The notes: generated by a model not told the origin, from the letters alone. A stretch of 64,000 nucleotides of DNA from CAVQBP01 sp963710745 (GCA_963710745.1 CAVQBP010000029.1:186001-250000), one strand, 5' to 3'; counted from the first letter of the stretch, positions 21,314-30,996 are shown. Numbers and translations: made by a program.

Positions 21314-22831
21314 ATGAAAATAAAATATGTCCTGTTTATACTTTTCCTTTTCAGCTATTCACTATTTGGCCGGGTAAAAGTTGAGAGATGGAAAATTTTT
21401 GAATTAACCCTGAACGGACCAGCAAACGGAAATCCATTTAAGGACGTAAAATTATCGGGCAGCTTTATCAAAGATAGTGATACTGTTTCTGTTCCCGGTT
21501 TTTATGATGGTGAAGGAAAATATAAAATAAGATTTATGCCTCAGTTGGAAGGAGAATGGAAATATGTAACTTCAAGCAATATCAAACAGCTTGATAACAG
21601 GAACGGAATTTTTATCTGTACACCTGCACATAATAATAATCACGGACCTGTTGCTGTGCAGGATACATTTTATTTTGCCTATGCCGATGGAACTCCTTAT
21701 TATCCCTTTGGAACAACCTGTTATGCATGGGTTCACCAAGGTGACAGCTTGGCAGAAGTAACTCTCAAGACTTTGTCAAAAGGATATTTTAATAAAATGC
21801 GTATGTGTATTTTTCCCAAAAGTTACGACTGGAATAACAATGAACCACTTTACTATCCATTTGAAGGAAAACCTCTAAGGAACTGGGATTACAGCCGTTT
21901 CAATCCTGCCTTTTTCCAGAACATTGAAAAAAAAATCGGACAGCTTGATTCACTTGGAATCCAGGCAGACCTGATTGTTTTTCATCCTTATGATAGATGG
22001 GGATTCAGTAATATGGACAGTACTACAGATGATATGTACATTAATTATATCATTGCAAGATTTGCCGCTTATAAGAATGTTTGGTGGAGTATGGCAAATG
22101 AATATGATTTCATGAAAAACAAAACACTCAATGATTGGAATCATTATATAGAACTGTTTGCAGAGAATGGTAAATTTCATCCTCTCATTGGAATACACAA
22201 CGGCGTTAAGTTTTTTGATAATACGAATCCGTTGATTACTCATGCATGTATTCAAAATGAAGATACATACCGCGCAAAAGAATTAAGAAGAAGATACAAA
22301 AAACCTGTTGTATTTGATGAATGCCGTTACGAAGGAAACATTCCCTGGTCGTGGGGGAATTTAACCGCACAATCAATGGTAGAGAAATTTTGGCGGGGAG
22401 TTACAAACGGAGGATATGTCGGGCACGGCGAAACTTATGTAACTGAAAATCCGGTTAAATTACCGAATGAATCATCGGATATTTTATGGTGGTCGAAAGG
22501 CGGAATTTTAAGAGGACAAAGTCCAGAGCGTATAAAGTTTCTTCACGAAATTATCGAAAGTGCGCCGCTGCATTTAAAACCAATTCCTTTGTTTACATGG
22601 ATGCCGTTTTCCTGTATCGGAATTGAACATGAATATTATCTTGGTTATTTGAATGATGCTCAGCCGCGAAGTATTGTTATCGATCTTCCAAAAGATGAAT
22701 ATTATTATGTTGAAATTATTGATACATGGAATATGACTATAACACCGGTGAACAAAAAATCTTCCGGACATAGTTTAATCGAATTACCCCAAAAACCGTA
22801 TATAGCATTAAGAATTATGAAACAGAAATAA
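21314..22831 (+). CDS. DUF5060/DUF5605 putative glycoside hydrolase (clan GH-A-like)
   Basis: Start set at ATG 21314, preceded by AAGG, giving the signal peptide MKIKYVLFILFLFSYSLFG. Residues about 15-100 form a DUF5060 beta-sandwich (VERWKIFELTLNGPANGNPF, VPGFYDGEGKYKIRFMP). The central part is barrel-like (YYPFGTTCYAW, MRMCIFPKSYDWN, DLIVFHPYDRWGF) with WWSMANEYDFM and VVFDECRYEG at places where clan GH-A enzymes keep their acid/base and nucleophile Glu. A C-terminal beta domain (YYLGYLNDAQPRSI, YYVEIIDTWNMTI) matches DUF5605. Related proteins are often found in polysaccharide loci, but I cannot name the substrate. Reads cleanly. Confidence 0.7.
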   Translation: MKIKYVLFILFLFSYSLFGRVKVERWKIFELTLNGPANGNPFKDVKLSGSFIKDSDTVSVPGFYDGEGKYKIRFMPQLEGEWKYVTSSNIKQLDNRNGIFICTPAHNNNHGPVAVQDTFYFAYADGTPYYPFGTTCYAWVHQGDSLAEVTLKTLSKGYFNKMRMCIFPKSYDWNNNEPLYYPFEGKPLRNWDYSRFNPAFFQNIEKKIGQLDSLGIQADLIVFHPYDRWGFSNMDSTTDDMYINYIIARFAAYKNVWWSMANEYDFMKNKTLNDWNHYIELFAENGKFHPLIGIHNGVKFFDNTNPLITHACIQNEDTYRAKELRRRYKKPVVFDECRYEGNIPWSWGNLTAQSMVEKFWRGVTNGGYVGHGETYVTENPVKLPNESSDILWWSKGGILRGQSPERIKFLHEIIESAPLHLKPIPLFTWMPFSCIGIEHEYYLGYLNDAQPRSIVIDLPKDEYYYVEIIDTWNMTITPVNKKSSGHSLIELPQKPYIALRIMKQK

Positions 22832-22971
22832 TGAAAATTAAATATGCAATTGATCTGAATAAACCTTACGGCTGCGGATTTATTATGTGGTTTGTAAAGT
22901 CGGAATAGAGTTGCTTAAAAATAAAGATTTGAAAAATAGAATAAAGATAAATCAAATAAGAGAGAAATAAT

Positions 22972-23500
22972 ATGATAAGAAATTTTTTGGCTGGAATCGT
23001 TCTTTATTTGTGTTTAGTCAGCCTCAATTATGGACAGACAAAACCTCCAGCCCCTTTTAGGTCCCATCCCAACTGAAAACCAGATGAGGTGGCAGGAAAT
23101 GGAATACTATGCTTTTATTCATTTCTCTTTAAATACCTATACTAATCAGCCATGGGGATATGGAAATGAAGATATCAACCTGTTTAATCCAAAAAAATTA
23201 GATTGTCGACAGTGGGCCCGCATTTACAAAGAAGCAGGAATGAAAGGGATCATAATTACGGCAAAGCACCACTGTGGTTTTTGTCTCTGGCCTTCAAAAT
23301 ACACTAAGTATTCCGTAAAAAATGCTCCATGGAAAAACGGCAAAGGTGATGTAACAGCATGGCATCAAAGCAAGGATAAAAAATTGCCCATTGATTTGGT
23401 AATCGATTTAGGAAAAGAACAAAACATCTCCGGTTTCAGATCCCCAGATTTTTTGGAAACTAATGATGTAATCCTATCATTCAATGATAGTATGAATTAA
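22972..23500 (+). pseudogene. Deletion remnant of a duplicated GH29-GH141 gene pair
   Basis: ATG 22972 gives a signal peptide (MIRNFLAGIVLYLCLVSLNYGQ). After a slip near 23050 the frame follows the N-terminus of the GH29 at 10557 almost identically (LNTYTNQPWGYGNEDINLFN..., through WKNGKGDV). It then jumps directly to the GH29 C-terminus (TAWHQSKDKKLPIDLVIDLG, compare 12309) and jumps again to the PDZ end of the GH141-like gene (FLETNDVILSFND, compare 14845). So about 1.4 kb and then about 2.4 kb have been lost from a copy of the neighbouring gene pair. DNA identity in the retained 5' part is very high, including long identical runs, implying recent duplication or conversion. Both catalytic cores are gone, including the GH29 nucleophile. 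Confidence 0.8.
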
Positions 23501-23521
23501 ATCAAAAAAAAAAGAGAGATC

Positions 23522-25078
23522 ATGAAAAAAATAAGTTTACTGTTCTTTTTTCTTTCACAATTAATTTTGGCTCAGAATTATAGCACTTCATTGGAAATAA
23601 AATATAATTGGAATGGCTGGGACGTTGTATCTATTAAAAATGGGTTAATTTCAACTGTAATTGTTCCGGATATCGGGGCAAGAGTAATGGAGTATAATCT
23701 TGATGGATATGCATCAATTTACAGAGATTCAAGTTTAAATGGAAAAACTTATATTCCGACAGCAGATTCTCCTTTCCGCAATTTCGGAGGGTTTAAAAAC
23801 TGGCCGTCACCGCAGTATGGTCCCGGGAGATGGAGCTGGCCTCCTCCGCCTATTTTAGATTGTGGGAAATATAATTATGAAATTTTAGCAGATACACCGG
23901 ATTCAGCTACAATTAAAGTTATAAGCCCAATAGAACAATGGAAAGCTCCAAACCTTCAATTTGTAAGGAGAATGACTATTTATAAAAATTCCAGCCGGGT
24001 TAAAATGGAGCAGTTTCTTTTAAATACCGGTGACACTCTTGTTAATTGGGGAATCTGGGATATTACACAATCTATTGTAAATCATCGGGGAGTAAATGAT
24101 TTTGGAAATTTTTGGGTTTACTTTCCAATAAATCCTAATAGTGTTTTTGGAAGTGATGGAGTTAAATTTGACCAATCGTCAGCCGGGTGGACCGGAGAGG
24201 CTGCTCCCGGAATTTATGGATGCCGGTTTACACCGAACTCACAAAAGTTATTTGCAGATCCCAATAAAGGATGGATCTGTTATGTTGATGAATTGAATGG
24301 AGTTGCTTTTACTAGAACCTTCCCGGTTTTTGAAGGTGCGGGATATCCCGATGATGGTGCCCGCGTAGCTGTTTATATGGACGCAAAATATATGGAAGTT
24401 GAAGTTACCGGGCCGGTTGAAGACATACCTGCTGGTGGAATGATTTCTTTTACTGAAGACTGGTATGCTGCAAAAGTAAATGGTCCTATTCTTAGTGTAA
24501 ATTCTGCAGGAGCTATAAATTCTTTCTTGAAGTTGGATAAAAATGTTATTACAGGAAATTATGGAGTTTTTTATATCGGGAAAGCCAAATTAGTTTATTT
24601 GAATTATTCAGGACAAAAGATTGGCGAAGGAACTGAACATAGTGTTTCGCCACTTGAGAATTTTGATTTATCCGAATCTGTAACTCTTCCTGAAAGTACT
24701 GAAAAAGTTCGGCTTAATTTTTATGATGAAAATGGAAATCTAGTTCATGTTCTTGATGAACTGGAGCTAAATCCAACCGGGATTGCTGATAGTAAAGAGA
24801 TCCATATTAAAGATTTTAAATTAAAACAAAATTATCCGAATCCTTTTAATCCAGGTACAGTTATTCTTTATCAAGTGCCGGTATTAAGCCATGTAACTTT
24901 AAAAGTATATGATCTGCTTGGAAAGGAAATTACAACTTTGGTAGATGAAGAAAAGCCCGCCGGTTCTTACTCTGTAAAATTAACAATTAACAATATACAA
25001 CTAACAAGCGGTATATACTTTTACCGTATGCAGGCAGGAAGCTTTTCAGAAACAAAAAAATTACTACTTTTAAAATAG
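23522..25078 (+). CDS. DUF4380-like secreted protein with T9SS tail
   Basis: Signal peptide MKKISLLFFFLSQLILAQ. The N-terminal 300 residues look like DUF4380, a galactose-mutarotase-like beta-sandwich: GLISTVIVPDIGARVMEYNL, FRNFGGFKNWPSPQYGPGRWSWPPPP, NWGIWDITQSI, then MDAKYMEVEVTGPVEDIPAGG. A linker leads to a T9SS type-A domain (KQNYPNPFNPGTVILY ... SGIYFYRMQAG ... KKLLLLK). Proteins of this superfold can be epimerases, lyases or non-catalytic sugar binders, so the role here is unknown. Outer-surface location is inferred from the tail. Reads cleanly and sits between the GH29 remnant and an esterase gene. Confidence 0.7.
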   Translation: MKKISLLFFFLSQLILAQNYSTSLEIKYNWNGWDVVSIKNGLISTVIVPDIGARVMEYNLDGYASIYRDSSLNGKTYIPTADSPFRNFGGFKNWPSPQYGPGRWSWPPPPILDCGKYNYEILADTPDSATIKVISPIEQWKAPNLQFVRRMTIYKNSSRVKMEQFLLNTGDTLVNWGIWDITQSIVNHRGVNDFGNFWVYFPINPNSVFGSDGVKFDQSSAGWTGEAAPGIYGCRFTPNSQKLFADPNKGWICYVDELNGVAFTRTFPVFEGAGYPDDGARVAVYMDAKYMEVEVTGPVEDIPAGGMISFTEDWYAAKVNGPILSVNSAGAINSFLKLDKNVITGNYGVFYIGKAKLVYLNYSGQKIGEGTEHSVSPLENFDLSESVTLPESTEKVRLNFYDENGNLVHVLDELELNPTGIADSKEIHIKDFKLKQNYPNPFNPGTVILYQVPVLSHVTLKVYDLLGKEITTLVDEEKPAGSYSVKLTINNIQLTSGIYFYRMQAGSFSETKKLLLLK

Positions 25079-25124
25079 TAATATCGATCGAAAAAATTAA
25101 TAAAATCATTTCAGGAGGGTTCAA

Positions 25125-26300
25125 ATGAGAAAAACTCTGGTTTCTATTTTACTGATTGTCAGTTTAGTTGGCGGAGCCGGTTTTGCCCAAACAGGTCAGG
25201 CTGTAATCAACTCCGGTGCAGTCGGTACGGCACACCCAAATCCATACAATCTCTATGGAGCTAAATATCCGTATATTGAAGCCGATTCCCGGGTTATTTT
25301 CCGCTTTAATGCACCGGATGCGCAAATTGTGCAGGTTTCTATTGCCAATGTTCCTCATGATATGATTAAAGACGAAGATGGAGAATGGACTTACACAAGT
25401 GAACCGCAGGATAAAGGTTATCACAACTACTGGATGATTGTCGATAGTGCAGTTGTGCTTGATCCGGCTACTAATGCTTTCATCGGCTACAGTCATATGT
25501 GCAATGGTTTTGAAATACCCGATCCCGGCGGCGGTTTTTATGAGTTAAAAGATGAACCGCACGGCAGTGTTCTTATCAAAAATTATTTTTCAAAGACAAC
25601 CAATAGCTGGCGTCATATCTTTGTTTACACTCCTCCGGGGTACGAAACCGGAATTTCGACACGTTACCCGGTGCTTTATCTTCAGCATGGCGGCGGAGAG
25701 GATGAACGCGTGTGGATTGAAATGGGACGTGCCAATTTAATACTTGACAATTTAATTGCCGAAGGAAAAGCTAAACCATTTATAGTTGTGATGGAAACAA
25801 GCGCTGCTTATAAACCGGGTGAAGCTCCTCCTCAGCCATTTAAACCAAGACCTGCGGGAGAAAGACAAGGTACGCGCCCGCGTTTTTCATTTTCATTTGA
25901 CACTTACAAAGAGGTTATGCTCAACGATCTGATTCCTTTCATTGATAGTAATTTTAGGACTTTAGCTGACGCTAATAACCGTGCAATGGCTGGTCTATCA
26001 ATGGGCGGAATGGTAACCAGACAGGTCACACTGGCTAATCTTGATAAGTTTTCTTATTTAGGTCTATTTAGCGGTGGGACTATTGTCCCCAAAGACATTA
26101 CCGACAAATCGAAAATCAAACTCATATTTATGAGTTACGGCAGCCGTGAAAGAGGAGCCGAAGGTGTTAAAGATGCAGCAGATGAATTGCAGCAAGCAGG
26201 CATAAAAAGCGTCTCTTATGTTTCACCGCTTACAGCTCATGAATGGCAATCCTGGAGACGCAGCCTACATGAATTTGCGCCGCTTCTGTTTAAGGATTAA
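25125..26300 (+). CDS. CE1-type esterase (feruloyl/acetyl xylan esterase)
   Basis: Alpha/beta-hydrolase that removes ferulate or acetate from xylan. AGGAGG lies upstream of ATG 25125. Signal peptide to GAGFAQ. Residues about 40-130 form a CBM48/E-set-like beta domain (DSRVIFRFNAPDAQIVQVSI...GYHNYWMIVD). The catalytic domain follows, with RHIFVYTPPGYE, YPVLYLQHGGGEDERVW, nucleophile Ser292 in AGLSMGGM and catalytic His372 in LTAHEWQSWRRSLHEFAPLLF. The acidic residue is not pinned down. There is no T9SS tail, so it is periplasmic or released. The remains of a second copy of this family lie about 150 bp downstream. Confidence 0.88.
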   Translation: MRKTLVSILLIVSLVGGAGFAQTGQAVINSGAVGTAHPNPYNLYGAKYPYIEADSRVIFRFNAPDAQIVQVSIANVPHDMIKDEDGEWTYTSEPQDKGYHNYWMIVDSAVVLDPATNAFIGYSHMCNGFEIPDPGGGFYELKDEPHGSVLIKNYFSKTTNSWRHIFVYTPPGYETGISTRYPVLYLQHGGGEDERVWIEMGRANLILDNLIAEGKAKPFIVVMETSAAYKPGEAPPQPFKPRPAGERQGTRPRFSFSFDTYKEVMLNDLIPFIDSNFRTLADANNRAMAGLSMGGMVTRQVTLANLDKFSYLGLFSGGTIVPKDITDKSKIKLIFMSYGSRERGAEGVKDAADELQQAGIKSVSYVSPLTAHEWQSWRRSLHEFAPLLFKD

Positions 26301-26839
26301 ACGATCGGACAAAGAGAGTGAGTGATGATTTGTTTTAATACATATTTTCACAGACTCTCAAAAAATAACAGATCGCTCTTTGTATAAAAGTAGATTTGAA
26401 AAAATCATTTCAGAAAACTGTTCCCCGGTTCTGTTGGAGCATCAGAATATATTAGACAAAACAGGTATCAAATATGTCTATTAAAAATCTGTTGGTGCTG
26501 CTCATGAATAGTTAACATGGAGAAGAGATTTATACCACTATTCATGGTTATTATTTAGATAGAAACACATACGAATAATATCTTATATCCGAAAAGTGCT
26601 TGTTTTTTTTATTACTGTCTTCATCTGTGCTGAACAAAAAAAATACCTAAATTGGGAATCTAACCCATGTACAATAAAAATGGAATGCTTTATATTTATG
26701 GCTTAACATAGACAAATAATGCATGGAATATTGTATCAAAGCTGAAATAATTGCTGAGGTGATTAAGGTTTTTTTCCTAGTGAAATTATGAAAAATAATT
26801 TAAATAATTCTTAATGTTTCATAAACATGAGTAATAAAA
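26301..26839. other. Intergenic region of 539 bp holding a CE1 remnant
   Basis: Apart from the CE1 C-terminal scrap near 26440-26560 (separate entry), I find no open gene. The part next to the upstream esterase has an imperfect GAGAGT/ACTCTC inverted repeat with a long loop and an A-rich end, too weak to call a terminator. The part upstream of the GH29 is AT-rich. Confidence 0.5.
26440..26560 (+). pseudogene. C-terminal remnant of a second CE1 esterase with nonsense codons
   Basis: In one frame the sequence reads NILDKTGIKYVY, stop TAA, KSVGAAHE, stop TAG, LTWRRDLYHYS. This matches the conserved CE1 ending seen in the intact neighbour (GIKSVSYVSPLTAHEWQSWRRSLHEF). The TAG sits exactly where the conserved Trp of HEW should be, a one-base TGG to TAG change. 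Because the frame is kept and the damage is by stop codons, decay is more likely than indel error. No start is present; the rest of the gene has been deleted. Confidence 0.6.
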
Positions 26840-27886
26840 ATGATAAATAAATTTTCTAAAAACAAAAAAAGTCTAAGATCTAAAATAGTTTTACTATTTA
26901 CTTTTTGTTTAATCTTTTTACAGATTGCTAAAGGTCAGCCTTCAGTGCAGGCAGATTCTCTGTTAAATAATAAACAAGCTGAATTTAGTAAATGGAAATA
27001 CGGGATGTTTCTCCATTTTAACATGGCTACATATATTAATAAAGAATGGGCAACAGGCTATGAAGATCCTTTGTCCTTTAAACCTGCCAGGCTTGATTGC
27101 AATCAATGGATGGATGCTATAAAAGAAGCTGGAATGAATTATGCCGTATTAACCGTTAAGCATACCGGCGGCTGGTGTCTGTGGGATAGTAAATATACAA
27201 CCCATGATATTGCAGCATTTAAAAATTATAAAAATGGTAAAGGTGACATTGTAAGGGAATTTGTTAATGCCTGCCGGAAGCAGAATATAAAGATCGGTTT
27301 ATATTATTGTCTTCCAGGTGATTATTCCCATTCCTATGGAAATTCACTGACACCTGAACAAAAAGATTTGCATGGTATGCCGCCTGAAGCTGATGGTAAT
27401 TTCGAAGGCTTCGTTGAGAAACAGGTAACCGAATTACTCTCCAATTACGGATCAATCGATTTAATGTGGTTTGATCAGTATAATAATAAATATACAGGTA
27501 AAGATTGGCTTCAGTTAAAAGCGCTTGTTAATAAACTTCAGCCAAATTGTATTGTTTTGGCGAACAATGCCGATAATTATGTCGATTCTGATATCATCGG
27601 ATATGAATATCCTTATAGGAAGCAGGCAGATCGCGCAAACGCAATTCCTCCGGATGGAAACAAAAACGTTTCAGAATTATGTGACTGTATAGATGCAGAT
27701 GGAATCTGGTTCTGGCATACTGGTAAAATTACACTCCAGAGTTCTGAACAGATTGCTGATATGTTGAAGTTATGCAATTCACGAAGTACAAATCTACTTT
27801 TAGATGTACCGCCTAACCGGGATGGAATAATTGAGGAATTATATATTAAACAACTAAAGGAAGTAAAAAAGATGATGCATCATTAA
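26840..27886 (+). CDS. GH29 alpha-L-fucosidase, single-domain
   Basis: Compact 348-residue GH29 with a signal peptide ending about AKGQ. The barrel shows KWKYGMFLHFNMATY, TVKHTGGWCLWDSKYTTHD, IKIGLYYCLPGDYS and nucleophile Asp212 in IDLMWFDQYN, with NLLLDVPPNRDG at the end. It lacks the CBM32/FN3 extensions of the GH29 at 10557 and is distant from it in sequence, so it is not a recent copy. Target is probably a terminal fucose in hemicellulose. It lies upstream of the GH51 with a 120-bp gap. The acid/base residue is not obvious, which is usual for GH29. Confidence 0.85.
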   Translation: MINKFSKNKKSLRSKIVLLFTFCLIFLQIAKGQPSVQADSLLNNKQAEFSKWKYGMFLHFNMATYINKEWATGYEDPLSFKPARLDCNQWMDAIKEAGMNYAVLTVKHTGGWCLWDSKYTTHDIAAFKNYKNGKGDIVREFVNACRKQNIKIGLYYCLPGDYSHSYGNSLTPEQKDLHGMPPEADGNFEGFVEKQVTELLSNYGSIDLMWFDQYNNKYTGKDWLQLKALVNKLQPNCIVLANNADNYVDSDIIGYEYPYRKQADRANAIPPDGNKNVSELCDCIDADGIWFWHTGKITLQSSEQIADMLKLCNSRSTNLLLDVPPNRDGIIEELYIKQLKEVKKMMHH

Positions 27887-28007
27887 AATAAACTAAATTG
27901 ATTACATTTAAAACTGGCAATCTAATCGTGATAAATAATTCAATTCTAAAAATGACAAATATAAATTGATAATTAAACAAAAATCTTAAAATTAATATGG
28001 AGTTATC

Positions 28008-29537
28008 ATGAAGAAATTATTCCTTATAACACTCATTATTTTTCCTTTTATATTATTTGCTCAAACAGCAGAAATTAAAATTGATGTTGATAGAACAATC
28101 GGAAAAATTGATCCGAACATTTATGGCGTTTTTATGGAACCTATTCACTTTAGCGGAAGAAGAATGGGTTTGCCCGATACAGTAAGCTTCAATACAATGT
28201 ATGGAAATTTATACGATCCGTCCTCACCGCTCGCCGATAAAAACGGATTTAGGAAAGATTATATTGATGCTGCAAAAGAGCTCAACGTAACCAACATGCG
28301 CTGGCCCGGAGGGAATTTTGTTATGGGTTACAATTGGAAGGATGGTATCGGACCTAAGGACCAAAGACCTGCCAGTATAAATCTTGCATGGGGTGGAATT
28401 GACAACAATCATGTTGGTACTGATGAATGGATTGAATTAAATAAAGCAATCGGCAGTGAAAATGTGGTATGCGTTAATCTTGGTCTTGGCACAATAAACG
28501 ATGCCCTCCACTGGGTAGAATATTGCAATTATAAAAAAGGCACGTACTATTCTGATTTGCGTGCAAAGTATGGGCATGAAAAACCTTACGGTATAAAGAT
28601 ATGGGATCTTGGAAATGAAGTAGACGGTGCACCATGGGAACTTGGTCATAAAGATGCAGGAGATTATGTTAAGATTGCAAGAGAAGCTGCTAAAGCTATG
28701 AGAGCCGTGGATAATACTATTGAATTAGTAGCTTCAGGATCATCGTATTATGAGAGTACCGGTAAGTGGATTGATTGGAACAGAAAGGTGTTATCGGGTC
28801 TTGGAGATATGATACAGTACATTTCCATTCACCGCTACTGGGAAAATTCACCTGATTATTATTCCTTTATGGGACAAAGTGCAATGGACTTTGAAGAAAA
28901 AATCAGAGTTACTGCCGATGAAATTGATGCGGTTAGAACACAGAAAGATTTTAAGAATCCGATTTATATTTCAGTTGATGAGTGGGGTTCCTTCGGAAGA
29001 AATTTCAGATCCGTGCTGCCGATAGCACAATGCTTCAACTCTTTCTTACGTCATGCCGACATTGTTAAAATGGCTAATTTCACAATGTTTACATCTTTGC
29101 TGTCGAGTGACAGAGAAAAAGGGACATACAAATCACCCTTATTTTATACATTTAAATTGTTTTCAAATAATTGCCGCGGTAATTCTGTTGACACATACAC
29201 ACAGTGTGATACTTTTAATACAGATATGTATAAAGGTATCCCTTATCTTGATGTTACAACAGTCTACAATAAAGAAACAAATACAGCATATATTAATGTT
29301 GTAAACCGGGATAAAGATAAGGCAATCACTGCAGAAATAACAAGTGTTTCAGGAATATTCAGCGGGAAAGCAGAAGCAAGCCTTGTTGACAGTGATTCGC
29401 TTGATGCACCCTTTACTTTTGATAATCAAAAAAATTATATTCCTGTAACTAAAGAAGTTGAAGCTAAAGGGGGCAAACTTTCTTTTTCATTCCCTGCTCA
29501 TTCATTTACACAGATAAAAGCAGTAATAAAAGATTAA
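28008..29537 (+). CDS. GH51 alpha-L-arabinofuranosidase
   Basis: Retaining arabinofuranosidase that strips arabinose from arabinoxylan. A GGAG motif lies before ATG 28008. Signal peptide MKKLFLITLIIFPFILFAQ, so it is exported, whereas many GH51 enzymes are cytoplasmic. GH51 markers: IYGVFMEPIHFSGRR, NMRWPGGNFVMGYNW, acid/base Glu204 in IWDLGNEVDG, IHRYWENS, nucleophile Glu325 in SVDEWGSFG, and a C-terminal beta-sandwich ending SFPAHSFTQIKAVI. It is 509 aa, normal for the family, and reads cleanly. The regulator gene follows after a 310-bp gap. Confidence 0.92.
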   Translation: MKKLFLITLIIFPFILFAQTAEIKIDVDRTIGKIDPNIYGVFMEPIHFSGRRMGLPDTVSFNTMYGNLYDPSSPLADKNGFRKDYIDAAKELNVTNMRWPGGNFVMGYNWKDGIGPKDQRPASINLAWGGIDNNHVGTDEWIELNKAIGSENVVCVNLGLGTINDALHWVEYCNYKKGTYYSDLRAKYGHEKPYGIKIWDLGNEVDGAPWELGHKDAGDYVKIAREAAKAMRAVDNTIELVASGSSYYESTGKWIDWNRKVLSGLGDMIQYISIHRYWENSPDYYSFMGQSAMDFEEKIRVTADEIDAVRTQKDFKNPIYISVDEWGSFGRNFRSVLPIAQCFNSFLRHADIVKMANFTMFTSLLSSDREKGTYKSPLFYTFKLFSNNCRGNSVDTYTQCDTFNTDMYKGIPYLDVTTVYNKETNTAYINVVNRDKDKAITAEITSVSGIFSGKAEASLVDSDSLDAPFTFDNQKNYIPVTKEVEAKGGKLSFSFPAHSFTQIKAVIKD

Positions 29538-29847
29538 GGTTTTCTGTAAGATGTTTATTAAACATAAAGAAGTATTAACTATAGTTGTGGTTTCATCAGC
29601 CGTTTATTCTCAATTAGGGTTGTGAAACCACACTCGTTAAGGTCATTAGAAAACTGATTTTCTTTTATTGATGAATTAATAATGTTTAAATATAAATTAT
29701 ATCTTTAATTTTTTCCGATAAAAAATAGTATCCGGGTAAATGAAAAAGACTTTTCTCCTGCTTATATTACAACCCTGAAATAATCAAATAGCATAAAAAA
29801 ATAAGTTAATCTGATCATTAAATAAATAAATCTTGAAGTAACTAAAT
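29538..29847. promoter_or_regulatory. 310-bp gap upstream of xylR with a 10-bp inverted repeat
   Basis: TGTGGTTTCA at 29586-29595 is matched by TGAAACCACA at 29623-29632, a perfect 10-bp inverted repeat around a 27-nt loop. There is no T-run after it, so it is not a standard terminator; it could be a regulator site or an RNA hairpin at the end of the GH51 transcript. The remaining 200 bp before the xylR start are AT-rich with no clear signal. Confidence 0.4.
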
Positions 29848-30996
29848 ATGAAAAGGATTGTTCTGCTTGTAGAGACATCACGTGCATTCGGGAGAGGGTT
29901 AATTATGGGTATCGCCCGTTACTCCAAGATATACGGACCCTGGTCATTTTATAAAGAACCTATTGATTTAAAATCTTCTATCCCGCATTTAACAGGATGG
30001 AAGCCGGACGGAATTATAATGCGTGATTCTTTAGTTACCAAAGAATTATTAAATTTAAAAATTCCGACTATTCTGGCCATACATGATTCATCATACCCTA
30101 AAAATTTACCCGTAATTAAAACTGATTCTCAGTCTATTGCCAAATTGGCCAGCGATCATCTCATTGAAAAAGGATTAAAAAATTTTGCATTCTTCGGTTT
30201 TGATAATTATGACTGGCTGAAGGAGCGCAGATTTTATTTCAGCCGTTTCAATACTGAAGCAGGTTACTACACTCATATTTATATTCCCCGGAAAAAAATA
30301 AAAAAAGATGAATGGGAAAGAGAGCAGCAGGAAGTTAGCGATTGGGTAAATGCATTACCAAAACCCGTTGGTGTATTTGCATGTAATGATGATCATGGCC
30401 AGCACATTCTCGAGGTATGCAAATTAATAAATTTAAAAGTGCCTGAAGATGTGGCTGTAATAGGCGTCGATAATGATCCTATGATTTGCGATATAAGCGA
30501 TCCCCCTCTCACAAGTATAGCTTTAAATGTGGAAGCAGCAGGTTATGAAGCTGCTAAGTTAATGGACAATATGATAGATTCACAGACACTTACTGGAAGA
30601 CAGGTTATAGTTTCACCCAGTTATATTGTCCAGAGACAATCTACCGATATTCTTGCTGTAAAAGATAACAACGTATCTAAAGCAATGCAGTTTATAAAGA
30701 AAAATGCGAAAAACAAAATTAGTGTTGAAGATGTAGTAAAAGCAACAAATGTAAACAGACGTGTACTTGAAAGAAGATTTAAAACCGCAATTCACAGATC
30801 GATATATGATGAAATTCAAAATATCCGTGTCGAACTGATTGCAAAGCTTCTAATTGAAACCGATTTATCCATTTCTCAGATAACCTCTTATTTTAATTTT
30901 ACCGATGCCGAACATATTTCACGTTATTTTAAAAGGAAAAAGGGGATGGGATTACGCGGATTCAGAAAATGCCATAAACCCGGTTATTTCAGTTGA
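29848..30996 (+). CDS. xylR: XylR-type regulator: LacI-like sensor with AraC-type HTH
   Basis: Cytoplasmic transcription regulator of 382 aa without a signal peptide. Residues 1-270 form a periplasmic-binding-protein/LacI-like sugar sensor (IVLLVETSRAFGRGLIMGIARYS, GIIMRDS, DHLIEKG, VFACNDDHGQHILEVC, VAVIGVDNDPMICDISDPPLTSIALN). Residues about 280-380 carry two AraC-type helix-turn-helix units (ISVEDVVKATNVNRRVLERRFK and LSISQITSYFNFTDAEHISRYFKRKKG). This architecture is that of E. coli XylR, which activates xylose genes on binding xylose. It is the only regulator in the window, so it is the natural candidate to control the cluster. The ligand is inferred from family and context. Confidence 0.9.
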   Translation: MKRIVLLVETSRAFGRGLIMGIARYSKIYGPWSFYKEPIDLKSSIPHLTGWKPDGIIMRDSLVTKELLNLKIPTILAIHDSSYPKNLPVIKTDSQSIAKLASDHLIEKGLKNFAFFGFDNYDWLKERRFYFSRFNTEAGYYTHIYIPRKKIKKDEWEREQQEVSDWVNALPKPVGVFACNDDHGQHILEVCKLINLKVPEDVAVIGVDNDPMICDISDPPLTSIALNVEAAGYEAAKLMDNMIDSQTLTGRQVIVSPSYIVQRQSTDILAVKDNNVSKAMQFIKKNAKNKISVEDVVKATNVNRRVLERRFKTAIHRSIYDEIQNIRVELIAKLLIETDLSISQITSYFNFTDAEHISRYFKRKKGMGLRGFRKCHKPGYFS

